A DNA stretch of 64,000 bases from an uncultured Sphingobacteriaceae bacterium (GTDB lineage: Bacteria > Bacteroidota > Bacteroidia > Sphingobacteriales > Sphingobacteriaceae). Below the pieces are notes generated by a model that saw only the letters and a list, made by a program, of their open reading frames with translations, was not told the DNA's origin and ran no database searches. The stretch covers positions 87,868 to 151,867 of the forward strand of contig CAMPKC010000004.1 in the NCBI GenBank assembly GCA_946887045.1. Direction: 5' to 3'. The position numbers and the translations under genes are program-made. Shown here piece by piece: positions 35,109 through 45,353 of the stretch (positions are counted from its first letter, which is position 1; every line of letters begins with the position of its first letter).

Positions 35109-35654
35109 TTAAAACACCTTTTGCGAAAACTCCTTTTTTAATTTATTTAAGCTGCTAGAAATACTTGCATCTACCTGGCGATCACCTACTTTCAACACAA
35201 AACCACCAATCAGATCAGGATCAATTCTCGTCTCTAAAACAACTTGTGCTTTTGTAGACTCAATTACCAGGGCAGAAATCTTACTTTTTTGATCTTCAGA
35301 AAGCGGGGCAGCAGAAGTAACAACCGCGTGGATTATATCCTTCCGGCGATTGTATTCGCTTAGAAATTCTTTTGCTGTAGCGTAAAGAACTTCAGAACGG
35401 CCTTTAGCGACAACGATCTTAAAGAAAGCCATGATCACTTTATGAAAGCTGCTTCCAAACAATTGATTAAGTATAGCCGTCTTCTTATCTATACCAACAA
35501 TCGGATTGCGTAAAACTGCCTGCAATTGCGAATTTTGATGCATTACACTAACAAACGACTCGATATCCGCTTTTATGGCTTCCAATGAATTTTGCTCTTC
35601 AGCAAGGTCGATTAATGATTTTGCGTACCGTGATGCTACTTGTATTTCAGACAT
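35109..35654 (-). CDS. atpH: ATP synthase F1 subunit delta
   Basis: 181 residues; the peripheral-stalk connector. The N-terminal motif ASRYAKSLIDLAEEQ and the C-terminal IGGFVLKVGDRQVDASI are diagnostic. It lies between atpF and atpA; the 153-bp gap to atpA is unusually long for the operon and contains a small inverted repeat (35029-35045). Confidence 0.95.
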   Translation of the reverse strand: MSEIQVASRYAKSLIDLAEEQNSLEAIKADIESFVSVMHQNSQLQAVLRNPIVGIDKKTAILNQLFGSSFHKVIMAFFKIVVAKGRSEVLYATAKEFLSEYNRRKDIIHAVVTSAAPLSEDQKSKISALVIESTKAQVVLETRIDPDLIGGFVLKVGDRQVDASISSSLNKLKKEFSQKVF

Positions 35655-35671
35655 CTTTTATATAGTTATAA

Positions 35672-35688
35672 GTTGTAGGTTATAAGTT
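35672..35688. repeat. Second copy of the atp-operon repeat core
   Basis: gttgtaggttataagtt occurs here, between atpF and atpH, and again at 33331-33347 between atpA and atpG. The flanks here contain further gttataag/gttgtaag variants but no long hairpin. Confidence 0.65.
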
Positions 35689-35719
35689 GTAAGTTTTTAA
35701 CTTCTCCTCAACTCAATTA

Positions 35720-36229
35720 CTAATTTAACTTCACTTCCTTTAGCAAGTCAGAAACTAAAGCTTCCTGTTTGCTTTTATCTTCTAATTGATGGCGCAAAAC
35801 CTTTTCTGCGATCTGAATAGAAAGCTCAGCAACCTGACCTTTGATTTCTGCAAGAGCGGCTGTTTTTTGAGTTTCAATTTCGTGTTGAGCTTTCTCAAGC
35901 ATTTTTGCACCTTCAATTTGTGCGCTTGATTTTGCCTCACCCACAATTTTATCTTTAAGCTCTTTAGCTTCCTTTAAGATGAGGTCGCGTTCTGCACGAG
36001 CTTCTTTTAACAAAGATTCGTTCTCGCTGGTTAAACGGGCCATCTCCTCTTTAGCTTTATGTGCCGACTCAAGAGCATTCTCAATAGAACGTTCACGATC
36101 GTTGATAGCTGTAAGAATCGGAGACCATGCAAACTTCTTTAATAAAATTAAAAGAAGCAGAAACGCAACGGTCGACCAAACTACGAAGCCAAGATGATGA
36201 TTTAATATACCTTCAAATAATTCTTCCAT
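35720..36229 (-). CDS. atpF: ATP synthase Fo subunit b
   Basis: 169 residues: one N-terminal membrane helix (about 12-30, FVVWSTVAFLLLLILLKKF) and a long charged coiled coil (about 40-165). Forms the peripheral stalk. The WSPILTAINDRERSIENAL segment after the helix is typical. Position between atpE and atpH is the standard order. Confidence 0.96.
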   Translation of the reverse strand: MEELFEGILNHHLGFVVWSTVAFLLLLILLKKFAWSPILTAINDRERSIENALESAHKAKEEMARLTSENESLLKEARAERDLILKEAKELKDKIVGEAKSSAQIEGAKMLEKAQHEIETQKTAALAEIKGQVAELSIQIAEKVLRHQLEDKSKQEALVSDLLKEVKLN

Positions 36230-36305
36230 TTTTTATATCAATTTCTTTTCATCAAAACAAGCTCCGGAAAACAACCAACCGTTAATTCTCCGGAACTATG
36301 AATCC

Positions 36306-36542
<237 letters not shown>

Positions 36543-36555
36543 TTAAAAAATGATA

Positions 36556-37704
36556 CTAATGATGTGCATGCTCATCAACCGCCGTTCCGATAAACAAAGC
36601 AGTAAGCATAGTAAAAATAAACGCCTGAAGAAATGCCACTAAAAGCTCCAGAACATCCATGAACAATACGAAAGCAACAGAAACCGGTGCGATTGCCAAA
36701 GATTTAAAAATAAAAATCAATGAAACTAAACTCAGCACGATAATGTGCCCCGCCGAGATGTTGGCGTATAAACGAATCATCAATGCAAAAGGCTTAGATA
36801 TGACTCCAATAATCTCTACCGGAATCATGATCGGATATAACCACCATGGTACGTCCGGCAATAATATGTGCTTCCAGTAATATTTGTTACCGTTTAAGTT
36901 GGTAACCAACAATGTAATAAAAGCAAGAACAAATGTCATGAAGATATTTCCGGTAACATTAGCACCACCCGGAAACAAAGGGAACAGTCCGAGCAAATTG
37001 TTAATCCAGATAAAGAAGAACATGGTTAACAATAGAGGCATAAATTTACCATACTTATAACCAATATTTGGTTTTGCAATTTCATCGCGAACAAAAAGAA
37101 TAACAGGCTCAATTAAAGACTGAAAACCTTTAGGAGCCATCCCCTCACGTTTTTTATACGCTCTTGAAACAGATGTAAAAATCAGGATCAATAAAATAAC
37201 AGCTAACCAAATTGCAGCTACGTTTTTTGTAATCGAAAAATCGTACACATTTGACGATGCCGCCTGATCAACCTCACCAGATGCATTTACAGCAAATACT
37301 TTGTCTTCTATAAGCTTATAGCTGTAGTATTTACCCGCATAAATCTCCTCGCCATGATGAAATTTAGACGAAGAAAACATCTCTGTACCTTTATCAGTAA
37401 TAAGTATTATCGGAAGAGGCAAAGAAGTATGCCCCCAAAGATGCCAATAATGGGAATCTGCAATGTGTTCCATGATAGCAGCAGTAGGATCGAACTTCTC
37501 GTGCTCAGATTCTCCTTCCGTATGCTCTACTCCTGGAATTTGCGCGTCGCTTTCAACACCTGAGGAAAAAGTAGTATCAGCTAATTCATGATGCTCTGTA
37601 TTTTGAGCTTTTGATACTGTCTGCAAACTAATAAAAACTAAAAAAAGTGCGAAAACAGCGCTGAATCTAATTTTTTTTGAATTCAAAATGTGGGTAAACG
37701 ACAT
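36556..37704 (-). CDS. atpB: ATP synthase Fo subunit a
   Basis: 382 residues, longer than the roughly 270 of E. coli because of an N-terminal signal-like helix (about 12-33) and a His/Glu-rich extramembrane region (about 36-160), which is usual in Bacteroidota. Five membrane helices follow. The essential arginine is R311 (ALMIRLYANISAGH). It forms the proton half-channels with the c ring. Confidence 0.95.
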   Translation of the reverse strand: MSFTHILNSKKIRFSAVFALFLVFISLQTVSKAQNTEHHELADTTFSSGVESDAQIPGVEHTEGESEHEKFDPTAAIMEHIADSHYWHLWGHTSLPLPIILITDKGTEMFSSSKFHHGEEIYAGKYYSYKLIEDKVFAVNASGEVDQAASSNVYDFSITKNVAAIWLAVILLILIFTSVSRAYKKREGMAPKGFQSLIEPVILFVRDEIAKPNIGYKYGKFMPLLLTMFFFIWINNLLGLFPLFPGGANVTGNIFMTFVLAFITLLVTNLNGNKYYWKHILLPDVPWWLYPIMIPVEIIGVISKPFALMIRLYANISAGHIIVLSLVSLIFIFKSLAIAPVSVAFVLFMDVLELLVAFLQAFIFTMLTALFIGTAVDEHAHH

Positions 37705-37718
37705 TTATTACAAGTTTT

Positions 37719-38108
37719 TTACGTTTTATTTTGGTGGCGCAAGTTACATAACAATGCATAAACTTCAAAGGACGTAAATGAGAAATATAAAGAAAAAAAT
37801 TCCACCGCAAAAAGCAGGCTATTGACCTTGAATTTCAGCAAGTAAACAATAACAAACCCCATCGAGAAAAGCAACTTGATAATTATCGCTCCCATGATTA
37901 CAAAAACAGAATTTTCTCCTCCATTTTTAATGCCAGCGATAGATACCACATATGCAATAACAGTGATCACTAAAAGGAATCCAAATATCACCCAAAACTT
38001 GGGAACTAAAATTACTTCTGCGGGATTATTGGCCTCGATTAACCACGCTGTTAAGCCCAATATTACAGCAATAAAAAACAGGATCAGAATGAATTTGCGT
38101 AAACTCAA
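37719..38108 (-). CDS. Small four-helix membrane protein of the atp operon
   Basis: 129 residues with four predicted membrane helices (about 4-24, 34-58, 66-88, 96-118). The frame opens at a TTG that overlaps the stop of the preceding gene (TTGA), and no other start lies before the second helix, so translation is probably coupled. It sits where AtpI is found in other operons and may be a distant AtpI-like assembly factor; the sequence itself does not prove this. Confidence 0.7.
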   Translation of the reverse strand: MSLRKFILILFFIAVILGLTAWLIEANNPAEVILVPKFWVIFGFLLVITVIAYVVSIAGIKNGGENSVFVIMGAIIIKLLFSMGFVIVYLLKFKVNSLLFAVEFFSLYFSFTSFEVYALLCNLRHQNKT

Positions 38109-38356
38109 GATTTCATTTTTTTAATGGAACGAACGATAACATATAAAGCAATAAAAACTCCCGCTAAACTTAGAAACGCAGTAACCAAAGGAGTTTTAGC
38201 TTGTCGATTCTCATCAATTTTGTATCCGGCATAAGTAAAGGCTCCAATTATAACAAACATTTGGAAACCCATAGCCGAGTACTGAGCGTAGCTATTTAAC
38301 AAGTTCTTTCTTTTCTTAGCCGGCTTTTCACTTTCGTCTTCTTGCATAACATGCAT
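38105..38356 (-). CDS. AtpZ/AtpI-like protein
   Basis: 83 residues: a charged N-terminus, then two membrane helices (about 28-48 and 56-76) with the pattern YSAMGFQMFVIIGAFTYAGYKI typical of AtpZ/AtpI family proteins at the head of atp operons (magnesium transport or c-ring assembly has been proposed). A second ATG at 38347 is equally possible. On the minus strand a TAnnTTTG-like box (tacttttg, 38368-38375) lies just upstream. Confidence 0.82.
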   Translation of the reverse strand: MHVMQEDESEKPAKKRKNLLNSYAQYSAMGFQMFVIIGAFTYAGYKIDENRQAKTPLVTAFLSLAGVFIALYVIVRSIKKMKS

Positions 38357-38426
38357 TTAATTATTTGCAAAAGTACTACTTTTATCATCCAGGCACCCAT
38401 GTTTTACGTTAACAAACCAAACATTT

Positions 38427-40061
38427 ATGATTGAAAAATTGCCGGTCAGCGGCCATATAGTCGACATTTTAAATCGGCGGATTTATCCTGGTAAAATTTT
38501 CGTACTCAACGGTCGTATTCAAAAGATAGAAGAAACAGCCGAGGCAGATAATCAATATATCATGCCCGGATTCATTGATGCGCATGTTCATATTGAAAGC
38601 TCGATGCTCGTCCCTTCGGAATTTGCACGTTTAGCAGTAGTCCATGGCACCGTTGCCACGGTTTCTGATCCACATGAAATTGCTAACGTCTGTGGTATAG
38701 AAGGCGTAAAATTTATGATCGAAAACGGAGAGCAGGTCCCATTTAAATTTTATTTCGGAGCACCATCATGTGTGCCTGCTACGGTATTTGAAACTGCTGG
38801 AGCAGACATATCGATAAAGGAAATTGATGAACTTCTAAAATCAGATAAAATAAAATACTTAGCGGAGATGATGAACTGGCCCGGAGTCTTGTTTAACGAT
38901 CCGGTGGTATTTGAAAAAATCAAGCTCGCAAAAAAATACAATAAACCTGTGGATGGACACGCCCCAGGATTAACAGGTGAAAAAGCTAAGCAATATATAG
39001 CGGCGGGCATAAGTACGGACCACGAATGCTTTTCCAAAGAAGAAGCTCTGGATAAATTACACCTCGGCATGAAAATCCTCATCCGAGAAGGAAGCGCTGC
39101 TAAAAATTTTGACGCATTAATAGAGCTTTTACATGATTTCGAAGACCAGATTATGTTTTGCTCTGACGACAAACACCCTGACAGTCTGCTCCTTGGCCAC
39201 ATTAACGAACTGGTAAAACGGGCGGTGGAAAAAAATATAGACGTTTTCAAAGTACTTAAAGCAGCTTGCGTCAACCCCGTAACCCATTATTCACTTGATG
39301 TGGGACTACTTCGTGCCGGCGACTTTGCCGATTTTATCATCACTGACAATCTAACAAACTTCAAAATAAAAGAAACCTACATCAACGGAAATTTAGTTGC
39401 TGCAAAAAGTCGTTCAAACATTGAATCTGTTAATGTTGATCCGATAAATAATTTCAATTGCTCGGAGATAAACATTGCCGACATTAAAGTCAAAGCGACC
39501 ACTGAAAAGATTGCAGTAATTGAAGCGTTGGATGGACAGCTAATAACAAATAGAATTACGGCTGAAGCATTTATAAAAGACGGCTTCATCGAATCAAATC
39601 CTGAAAAAGACATTTTAAAAATCATTGTAAAAAATCGTTATAAAGATGCACCTCCCGCAATTGCCTTTATAAAAAACTTTGGCTTAACAGATGGAGCAAT
39701 CGCATCGTCTATTGCGCACGACTCGCATAATATTATAGCAGTCGGCACAAACGATGACCTTATAGCGAAGGCCGTTAATAAAATTATTTCTTGTAACGGC
39801 GGTATTTCAGCGGTTTCGTCTACCGATTCAAAAACTTTGGCACTGCCGGTGGGCGGAATTATGACCTCTGCGGATGCTTATGAGGTCGCAGAACAATACA
39901 CGGAACTCGATATTCTGGCAAAAAAGATGGGCTCGGGTTTGTCGTCTCCATTTATGACTTTATCCTTTATGGCCTTGCTTGTAATCCCCTCACTAAAACT
40001 TAGTGATCTGGGACTTTTTGATGGTGAAGAATTCAAATTCGTAAAATCGGAAACTACCTGA
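38427..40061 (+). CDS. ade: Adenine deaminase
   Basis: 544 residues; converts adenine to hypoxanthine. An amidohydrolase fold with a metal-binding HVH (H53, H55) in [22 protein letters not shown], and the SDDKHPDSL block. The C-terminal adenine-deaminase domain ([10 protein letters not shown]) is present. Length fits the family. It is divergent from the atp operon, 70 bp away. Confidence 0.95.
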   Translation: MIEKLPVSGHIVDILNRRIYPGKIFVLNGRIQKIEETAEADNQYIMPGFIDAHVHIESSMLVPSEFARLAVVHGTVATVSDPHEIANVCGIEGVKFMIENGEQVPFKFYFGAPSCVPATVFETAGADISIKEIDELLKSDKIKYLAEMMNWPGVLFNDPVVFEKIKLAKKYNKPVDGHAPGLTGEKAKQYIAAGISTDHECFSKEEALDKLHLGMKILIREGSAAKNFDALIELLHDFEDQIMFCSDDKHPDSLLLGHINELVKRAVEKNIDVFKVLKAACVNPVTHYSLDVGLLRAGDFADFIITDNLTNFKIKETYINGNLVAAKSRSNIESVNVDPINNFNCSEINIADIKVKATTEKIAVIEALDGQLITNRITAEAFIKDGFIESNPEKDILKIIVKNRYKDAPPAIAFIKNFGLTDGAIASSIAHDSHNIIAVGTNDDLIAKAVNKIISCNGGISAVSSTDSKTLALPVGGIMTSADAYEVAEQYTELDILAKKMGSGLSSPFMTLSFMALLVIPSLKLSDLGLFDGEEFKFVKSETT

Positions 40062-40183
40062 AAAAATGAACCAATAGTTTATCTTTGAATTATTAATATC
40101 ACAAAAACTTATAAATAAGCTAACCGGAACAAAATATTTTGGCTAAGAGCTTGTTAATGTATTAAGTCAAATCATATTCAGTC

Positions 40184-42976
40184 TTGAAATCTAATTTTCA
40201 ATCCCTGCCCATTTTTGCGATTATAGGTTCAGTATTTTTATCTACGGGTTGCATTAGTCCGAAGGATTCTGTGACGAGCAGAGGCATGCAGAACCTTACC
40301 GCCCGGTATAATATTATATATAATGCCAATCTCTTACTAGACGAGAGCTCCGAAAATATCGAAAAAGCGCATCTCGATAATTACAGTCAGCTGCTGACGA
40401 TTTATAAAGAACCTTCAGAAGCAACATCTGCATCTGAAACCAAAAACCTGGATTCGATCATACAAAAAGCAAACGCGATAATTAATGACAAGCTCCATAG
40501 CAATTATGTTGATGATGCTTATTTATTGGTTGCAAAATCAAATTACTTAAAGTCAAGTTTCTTCAATGCCGCAGAATACTTTACTTACCTGTTTAACAAC
40601 TACCCTTTAGAAAAAGATATCAGGCAAGAATCACTCACGTGGAAAACCAGAGCGCTCCTGCAGTTGGATAATATTGCTGAAGCATCGAATACAATCGACA
40701 CAGCGTTGAAATACATTGAAACATCTGAAAAAACGATGTCAGATGTGTATGCAACTCATGCTCAGCTTTTAATTACTGCCAATCGGAAATCCGAAGCGAT
40801 CTCCGTTTTAAAGAAAGCTATCGATTCCAGTCACTCGAAACGCAACAAGGTCAGATGGAAATATATACTTGCACAATTACAAGAACAAGATAAACAATAT
40901 CAGGATGCCTATGATAATTTTACGGCTGTTGTAAAAAGCAATGCATCATTTGATATGGCTTTTAATGCTAACCTTAACAGGATACGGATTGAAGAGGAAC
41001 AAAATGGCGTTAACTCGGACCGGATCAGCCGGTTAAAATCACTGTTAAAGGACGATAAAAACAAGGATTTTATTGATCAGATCTATTATCATATCGGGAA
41101 TATTCATTTAGAAAATGACGAAATTTCTGAGGCGATCAACAATTACCATACTTCCATAAAAAAGAGCACCACAAATCTGGACCAGAAAGGTGTCACCTAT
41201 TTAAAACTTGCGGATATTTATTTTAATAATGCGGATTACGTGAAGGCGAAAGCCTACTATGACAGCACTTTAAATACCTTGTCTCCAAAGTATCCCGGTT
41301 ATGAACTAATAAAAAAGAAAGGCAATAACTTAGAGCTATTAGCAACAAGGTATCACACAATTAGTCGGGAAGATACTTTGCAAAGTTTAGCCAGGTTGCC
41401 TGAAGCTGAGAGAGAAGAACGAATCGGGGAACTGGTACGACAACAAGCGGAGCGCTCTCTAGCACAGGAAAATCAGCAAGAAGCGCCAAATGGATTAATC
41501 GCCGGCATTGACGGACCAACGACTGCCAAGCCAACGGATGGAAAGTTTTACTTCAATAACTCGACAGCTATAAGTCAGGGATTTTCGGACTTTAAGCGCA
41601 AATGGGGAAACAGGCGTCTGGAAGACAATTGGAGACGTATAAGTAAAACGGCAGCAGAAACCACGGTTTCGATGTCTGCAGATCCGGACGCTCCGATCGG
41701 GGCATCACTGGCAGCAACTAATACGGCTTTAAGTGCTGATGCGGTACGTCAAAATTACATGAAGAATCTTCCATTGACAGAGCCTTTACTTCAGCAATCA
41801 AATCAAAGAATCGCGGAAGCTTATTATGACATTGCAAACTTTTATAAGGATGAGTTAAAAGATGAAGAGATTGCTATTAAAACTTATGAGGAGCTATTAA
41901 AACGGATACCCGAAAGCACATACAGTTTTCCGGTTTATTATAACCTTTATAGATTGTATGCGCCGATCGATGCAGAAAAATCCACCACCTATAAGAATTT
42001 AATCCTTTCTCAACACCCCGATTCACCGTTTGCTAAAGCAATCAAGGATCCGAATTATTCGCGTGAAACCGATGAAAGACAGATAGCTTTACAGAAGGCA
42101 TACAATGAGGTATTCGACCTTTATACCGAAAAAAAATATCAGGAGGTTTTAACCGGAATTCAAAAGATAGAGCAAAATTATGGCCCAAATACATTGTCGC
42201 CACAGTTAGCCTATCTTAACAGTTTAGCTCTGGGACACACCCAGAAATTAACGCCTTTTGAAAAAATGCTTGAACAGTTGACAACCACTTACCCTAATGA
42301 CTTGTTAATTACACCACTTGTAAAACAGCATTTAAAGTTCATAGATTCTAATCGGGAACAAATGTCCACCAGACCGACTGCCCTGGTGGATTATAACAAT
42401 ACAGTGCCCTTTTTTGATGAAGAACCGGCAGAGCTGGATTCTCAACCGACTTCCATAAGCCAGGCACCCGTAGTATCTGATGCGCCGCAGAAAAACCCGG
42501 CACAAACGCAATCCGCTGCTACAGACACGGAAAAACCCCGATCAACGACGCCACAACAAGCTACCGTTCAATCATCGTCATCGCAGGCACCGATAGCAGA
42601 ACCCAAGAAAAGCCAATTCACTTTACCGGGTGCAGCTGACTATTATTTTGTAATTAATGTCACCGACCCGCGTTATAATTTAAGTTCTTCGAGGTTTGGC
42701 ATCGGGCAGTTCAACAGATCCAAATACGCCGGATCGCCGATAAAGCATCAGCTGCATGAAGCAAACAATGAAAATCAATTAATTTATGTAGGTGTTTTTC
42801 AAACATTTGAAGACGTAAAGGCCTATGAAAGCGCAATTTTACCTCTTCTGAAAGACATTATGAAGATTCCTGCTGAACAATATAGTACCTTCGTGATTAC
42901 AAAAGAAAGCCTTGAGAAATTGATAAACAGGGAGATTATCAATTCATATATTGACTTTTATAAGAACAGCCATTAA
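40184..42976 (+). CDS. porW: TPR lipoprotein, PorW/SprE-like type IX secretion component
   Basis: A 930-residue lipoprotein (C23 in LSTGC) with TPR-type helical repeats across most of its length and a proline/glutamine-rich linker (about 750-810) before a C-terminal domain (about 815-930, YYFVINVTDPRYNLSS). The segment after the lipobox (GMQNLTARYNIIYNANLLLDE) is the signature I associate with PorW/SprE, a protein needed for type IX secretion and gliding. The start is TTG at 40184; an upstream in-frame ATG is followed by a stop. It is followed after 3 bp by the PBP1A gene, so the two are co-transcribed. Confidence 0.8.
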   Translation: MKSNFQSLPIFAIIGSVFLSTGCISPKDSVTSRGMQNLTARYNIIYNANLLLDESSENIEKAHLDNYSQLLTIYKEPSEATSASETKNLDSIIQKANAIINDKLHSNYVDDAYLLVAKSNYLKSSFFNAAEYFTYLFNNYPLEKDIRQESLTWKTRALLQLDNIAEASNTIDTALKYIETSEKTMSDVYATHAQLLITANRKSEAISVLKKAIDSSHSKRNKVRWKYILAQLQEQDKQYQDAYDNFTAVVKSNASFDMAFNANLNRIRIEEEQNGVNSDRISRLKSLLKDDKNKDFIDQIYYHIGNIHLENDEISEAINNYHTSIKKSTTNLDQKGVTYLKLADIYFNNADYVKAKAYYDSTLNTLSPKYPGYELIKKKGNNLELLATRYHTISREDTLQSLARLPEAEREERIGELVRQQAERSLAQENQQEAPNGLIAGIDGPTTAKPTDGKFYFNNSTAISQGFSDFKRKWGNRRLEDNWRRISKTAAETTVSMSADPDAPIGASLAATNTALSADAVRQNYMKNLPLTEPLLQQSNQRIAEAYYDIANFYKDELKDEEIAIKTYEELLKRIPESTYSFPVYYNLYRLYAPIDAEKSTTYKNLILSQHPDSPFAKAIKDPNYSRETDERQIALQKAYNEVFDLYTEKKYQEVLTGIQKIEQNYGPNTLSPQLAYLNSLALGHTQKLTPFEKMLEQLTTTYPNDLLITPLVKQHLKFIDSNREQMSTRPTALVDYNNTVPFFDEEPAELDSQPTSISQAPVVSDAPQKNPAQTQSAATDTEKPRSTTPQQATVQSSSSQAPIAEPKKSQFTLPGAADYYFVINVTDPRYNLSSSRFGIGQFNRSKYAGSPIKHQLHEANNENQLIYVGVFQTFEDVKAYESAILPLLKDIMKIPAEQYSTFVITKESLEKLINREIINSYIDFYKNSH

Positions 42977-42979
42977 CAT

Positions 42980-45235
42980 ATGCAGAATAGAAAGACTACA
43001 GTTTTAACAAAACAAGAGGTAAACCGTTATACCGTTACTTTTTGGAAAATTGTTATCGGGTGTATTTCTTTTGGGATTATCCTTCTTTTTAGTATCGGGT
43101 TAGGAATTTTTGGAGCCCTGCCTACTTTTAAGGACCTTGAAAATCCAAAGAGCAATCTTTCTTCTGATATTATCTCTGATGATGGCGTAGTTATCGGTAA
43201 CTACTTCGCTCAAAACCGGTCTTCTATAAGATATGACGAGATATCACCCAACGTGATCAATGCACTCATTGCAACCGAAGATATTCGATTTTATAGTCAT
43301 TCGGGTATAGATTTCAAGCGAACGTTTACTATCCTGTTTTATAACCTGATCGGGAAACAGCAAGGCGCCAGTACTATAACTCAGCAATTGGCATTGAATC
43401 TATTTTCTGAAGAGGGCCGTTCCAAAGTATTTCTTAAACGAGTTGTTCAAAAATTACAGGAATGGATTACCGCTATAAAACTAGAGAGGCAGTATACAAA
43501 AGAAGAGATAATCACCATGTATCTCAATACCGTTAATTTTGCTTACAATAGTTACGGCATAAAATCGGCGGCCCGCACATTTTTCAACACCACTCCTGAT
43601 AAACTTACTCCGGAACAGGCGGCAGTTGTGGTTGGGATGCTGAAAGGTCCCTCACTTTATAACCCTGTTCGTAATCCGGATCGATCTTTAGCAAGAAGAA
43701 ACACCGTATTGGAGAATATGCAAAAAGCTGGTTATTTAACGGCTGCTGATGCTGAAGAACTGCAGCAAAAACCGTTAGTTCTCAAATTTAACCCGGCAGA
43801 TCATACAGTTGGCTTAGCCCCCTATTTCAGAGCTGTGCTAAAAAAAGAAATTCAGGAAATTTTTGAAAAACAGAACATCAAAAAAGCCGATGACACTCCT
43901 TACGATTTAGACCGCGATGGCTTAAAAATCTATACGACGATCGACTCGCGCATGCAGCGTTATGCTGAAGAAGCGCAAAGAGAATATATTGCCCAACTGC
44001 AAAATCAATTTAACAGATCCTGGAGAGGTCGCGATCCCTTTAAGTTTAAGGAAGCCGAACATTTGCTTGAACAAGGTATTAAGCGCTCTGAAAGGTATCA
44101 GCAATTACGGGAAGAAGGGCTCACCGAAGGAGATATATTAAAGAATTTTAAAAAGCCTACCAAAATGTCGATATATACGTGGAAGGGCGACAGAGATACA
44201 GTGATGAGTCCGCTGGACTCTGTAAAATATTATAAGTTACTATTGCGCAATGCCATGATGTCGATGGAGTCGACCGGACCAAATGCGGGATATGTACGTG
44301 CCTGGGTTGGAGGGATTAATTTTGAACATTTCAAATACGATCAGGTTAAAAAAGGAACACGCCAGGTTGGATCTACGGCAAAGCCATTTACGTATGCGGT
44401 GGCCATTAATGAAGGTTATTCGCCATGTTATCAGGTATTAAATGAGCCGGTAACTATAAATGGCTGGACGCCAAGAGCACACAATCCACGTCCCGGATAT
44501 CTAACGCTCAAAACCGCATTAGCACACTCTGAAAACTGGATCACCGCCTATGTAATGAAACAGGTGGGAGAAACTGCTGTAGGAACTCTGATTAGAAACC
44601 TGGGAATCCCCATCAAAACAGCTGACATTGTACCCGCAATGGCTCTGGGAACTTTTGATGCGAGCGTTTATGATATGGTGGGTGCCTACTCTACTTTTGT
44701 CAACCAGGGAGTATGGACCGAACCAATTTATCTGTTGCGTATTGAAGATAAAAATGGAACCGTTTTATATGAAAAGAAGCCACAGGTTCGTGAAGTTTTA
44801 AACCCTCAGGTTGCTTACGTAATGGTCGATATGTTAAAAGGAGTAGTACAAAACGGAACAGGTGTGAGACTACGTTATAAATACAAATTAAACAACCCCA
44901 TCGGCGGAAAAACCGGTACCACACAAAACAACTCGGACGGTTGGTTTATCGGAATTACGCCTCAATTAGTTACTGGAGTGTGGACTGGAGCGGAAGACAG
45001 AGCAATCCATTTCAGCTCTACGGATCAGGGTGAAGGTGCAAACTCCGCATTGCCAGTTTTTGCGCTCTACATGAAGAAAGTTTATGCGGATCCAAAACTA
45101 AAATATACTAAAGGAGATTTTGAAACCCCGCCGGGGGGCGTTAGTACTGTTCTGAACTGCGATGCATATGGCCCAAAGCCGGCACCAGATTCAACAGCTA
45201 CGCCACCAATTCCAGCTGCCCCCCCTGCGATGTAA
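42980..45235 (+). CDS. Class A penicillin-binding protein (PBP1A type)
   Basis: 751 residues: a membrane anchor (about 22-46), a GT51 transglycosylase with E100 in ATEDIRFYSHSG, and a transpeptidase with S465-x-x-K468 (GSTAKPFTYA), SEN (HSENWIT) and K644TG (GGKTGTTQNNSDGW). It polymerises and crosslinks peptidoglycan. The C-terminus is proline-rich. It starts 3 bp after the porW-like gene. Confidence 0.95.
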   Translation: MQNRKTTVLTKQEVNRYTVTFWKIVIGCISFGIILLFSIGLGIFGALPTFKDLENPKSNLSSDIISDDGVVIGNYFAQNRSSIRYDEISPNVINALIATEDIRFYSHSGIDFKRTFTILFYNLIGKQQGASTITQQLALNLFSEEGRSKVFLKRVVQKLQEWITAIKLERQYTKEEIITMYLNTVNFAYNSYGIKSAARTFFNTTPDKLTPEQAAVVVGMLKGPSLYNPVRNPDRSLARRNTVLENMQKAGYLTAADAEELQQKPLVLKFNPADHTVGLAPYFRAVLKKEIQEIFEKQNIKKADDTPYDLDRDGLKIYTTIDSRMQRYAEEAQREYIAQLQNQFNRSWRGRDPFKFKEAEHLLEQGIKRSERYQQLREEGLTEGDILKNFKKPTKMSIYTWKGDRDTVMSPLDSVKYYKLLLRNAMMSMESTGPNAGYVRAWVGGINFEHFKYDQVKKGTRQVGSTAKPFTYAVAINEGYSPCYQVLNEPVTINGWTPRAHNPRPGYLTLKTALAHSENWITAYVMKQVGETAVGTLIRNLGIPIKTADIVPAMALGTFDASVYDMVGAYSTFVNQGVWTEPIYLLRIEDKNGTVLYEKKPQVREVLNPQVAYVMVDMLKGVVQNGTGVRLRYKYKLNNPIGGKTGTTQNNSDGWFIGITPQLVTGVWTGAEDRAIHFSSTDQGEGANSALPVFALYMKKVYADPKLKYTKGDFETPPGGVSTVLNCDAYGPKPAPDSTATPPIPAAPPAM

Positions 45236-45353
45236 GTATTGTTTGATTCTGCAGGACATGAGTTCAGGAACATTTATTATTTTAAAAATAAGCGCGAGAA
45301 TTTGATTTCCCGACACTGAGCACCCCTATTCACTAATCATCCGTGAATTGTTT

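Noticed and set aside
38750..39274. 174-codon open frame antisense to adenine deaminase
   Set aside because: Shadow of the ade gene; Ser-rich and without a family match.
41761..42976. SPOR domain at the end of the porW-like protein
   Set aside because: The C-terminal strand pattern is suggestive, but the length and sequence fit the PorW tail better and no clear SPOR motif is seen.
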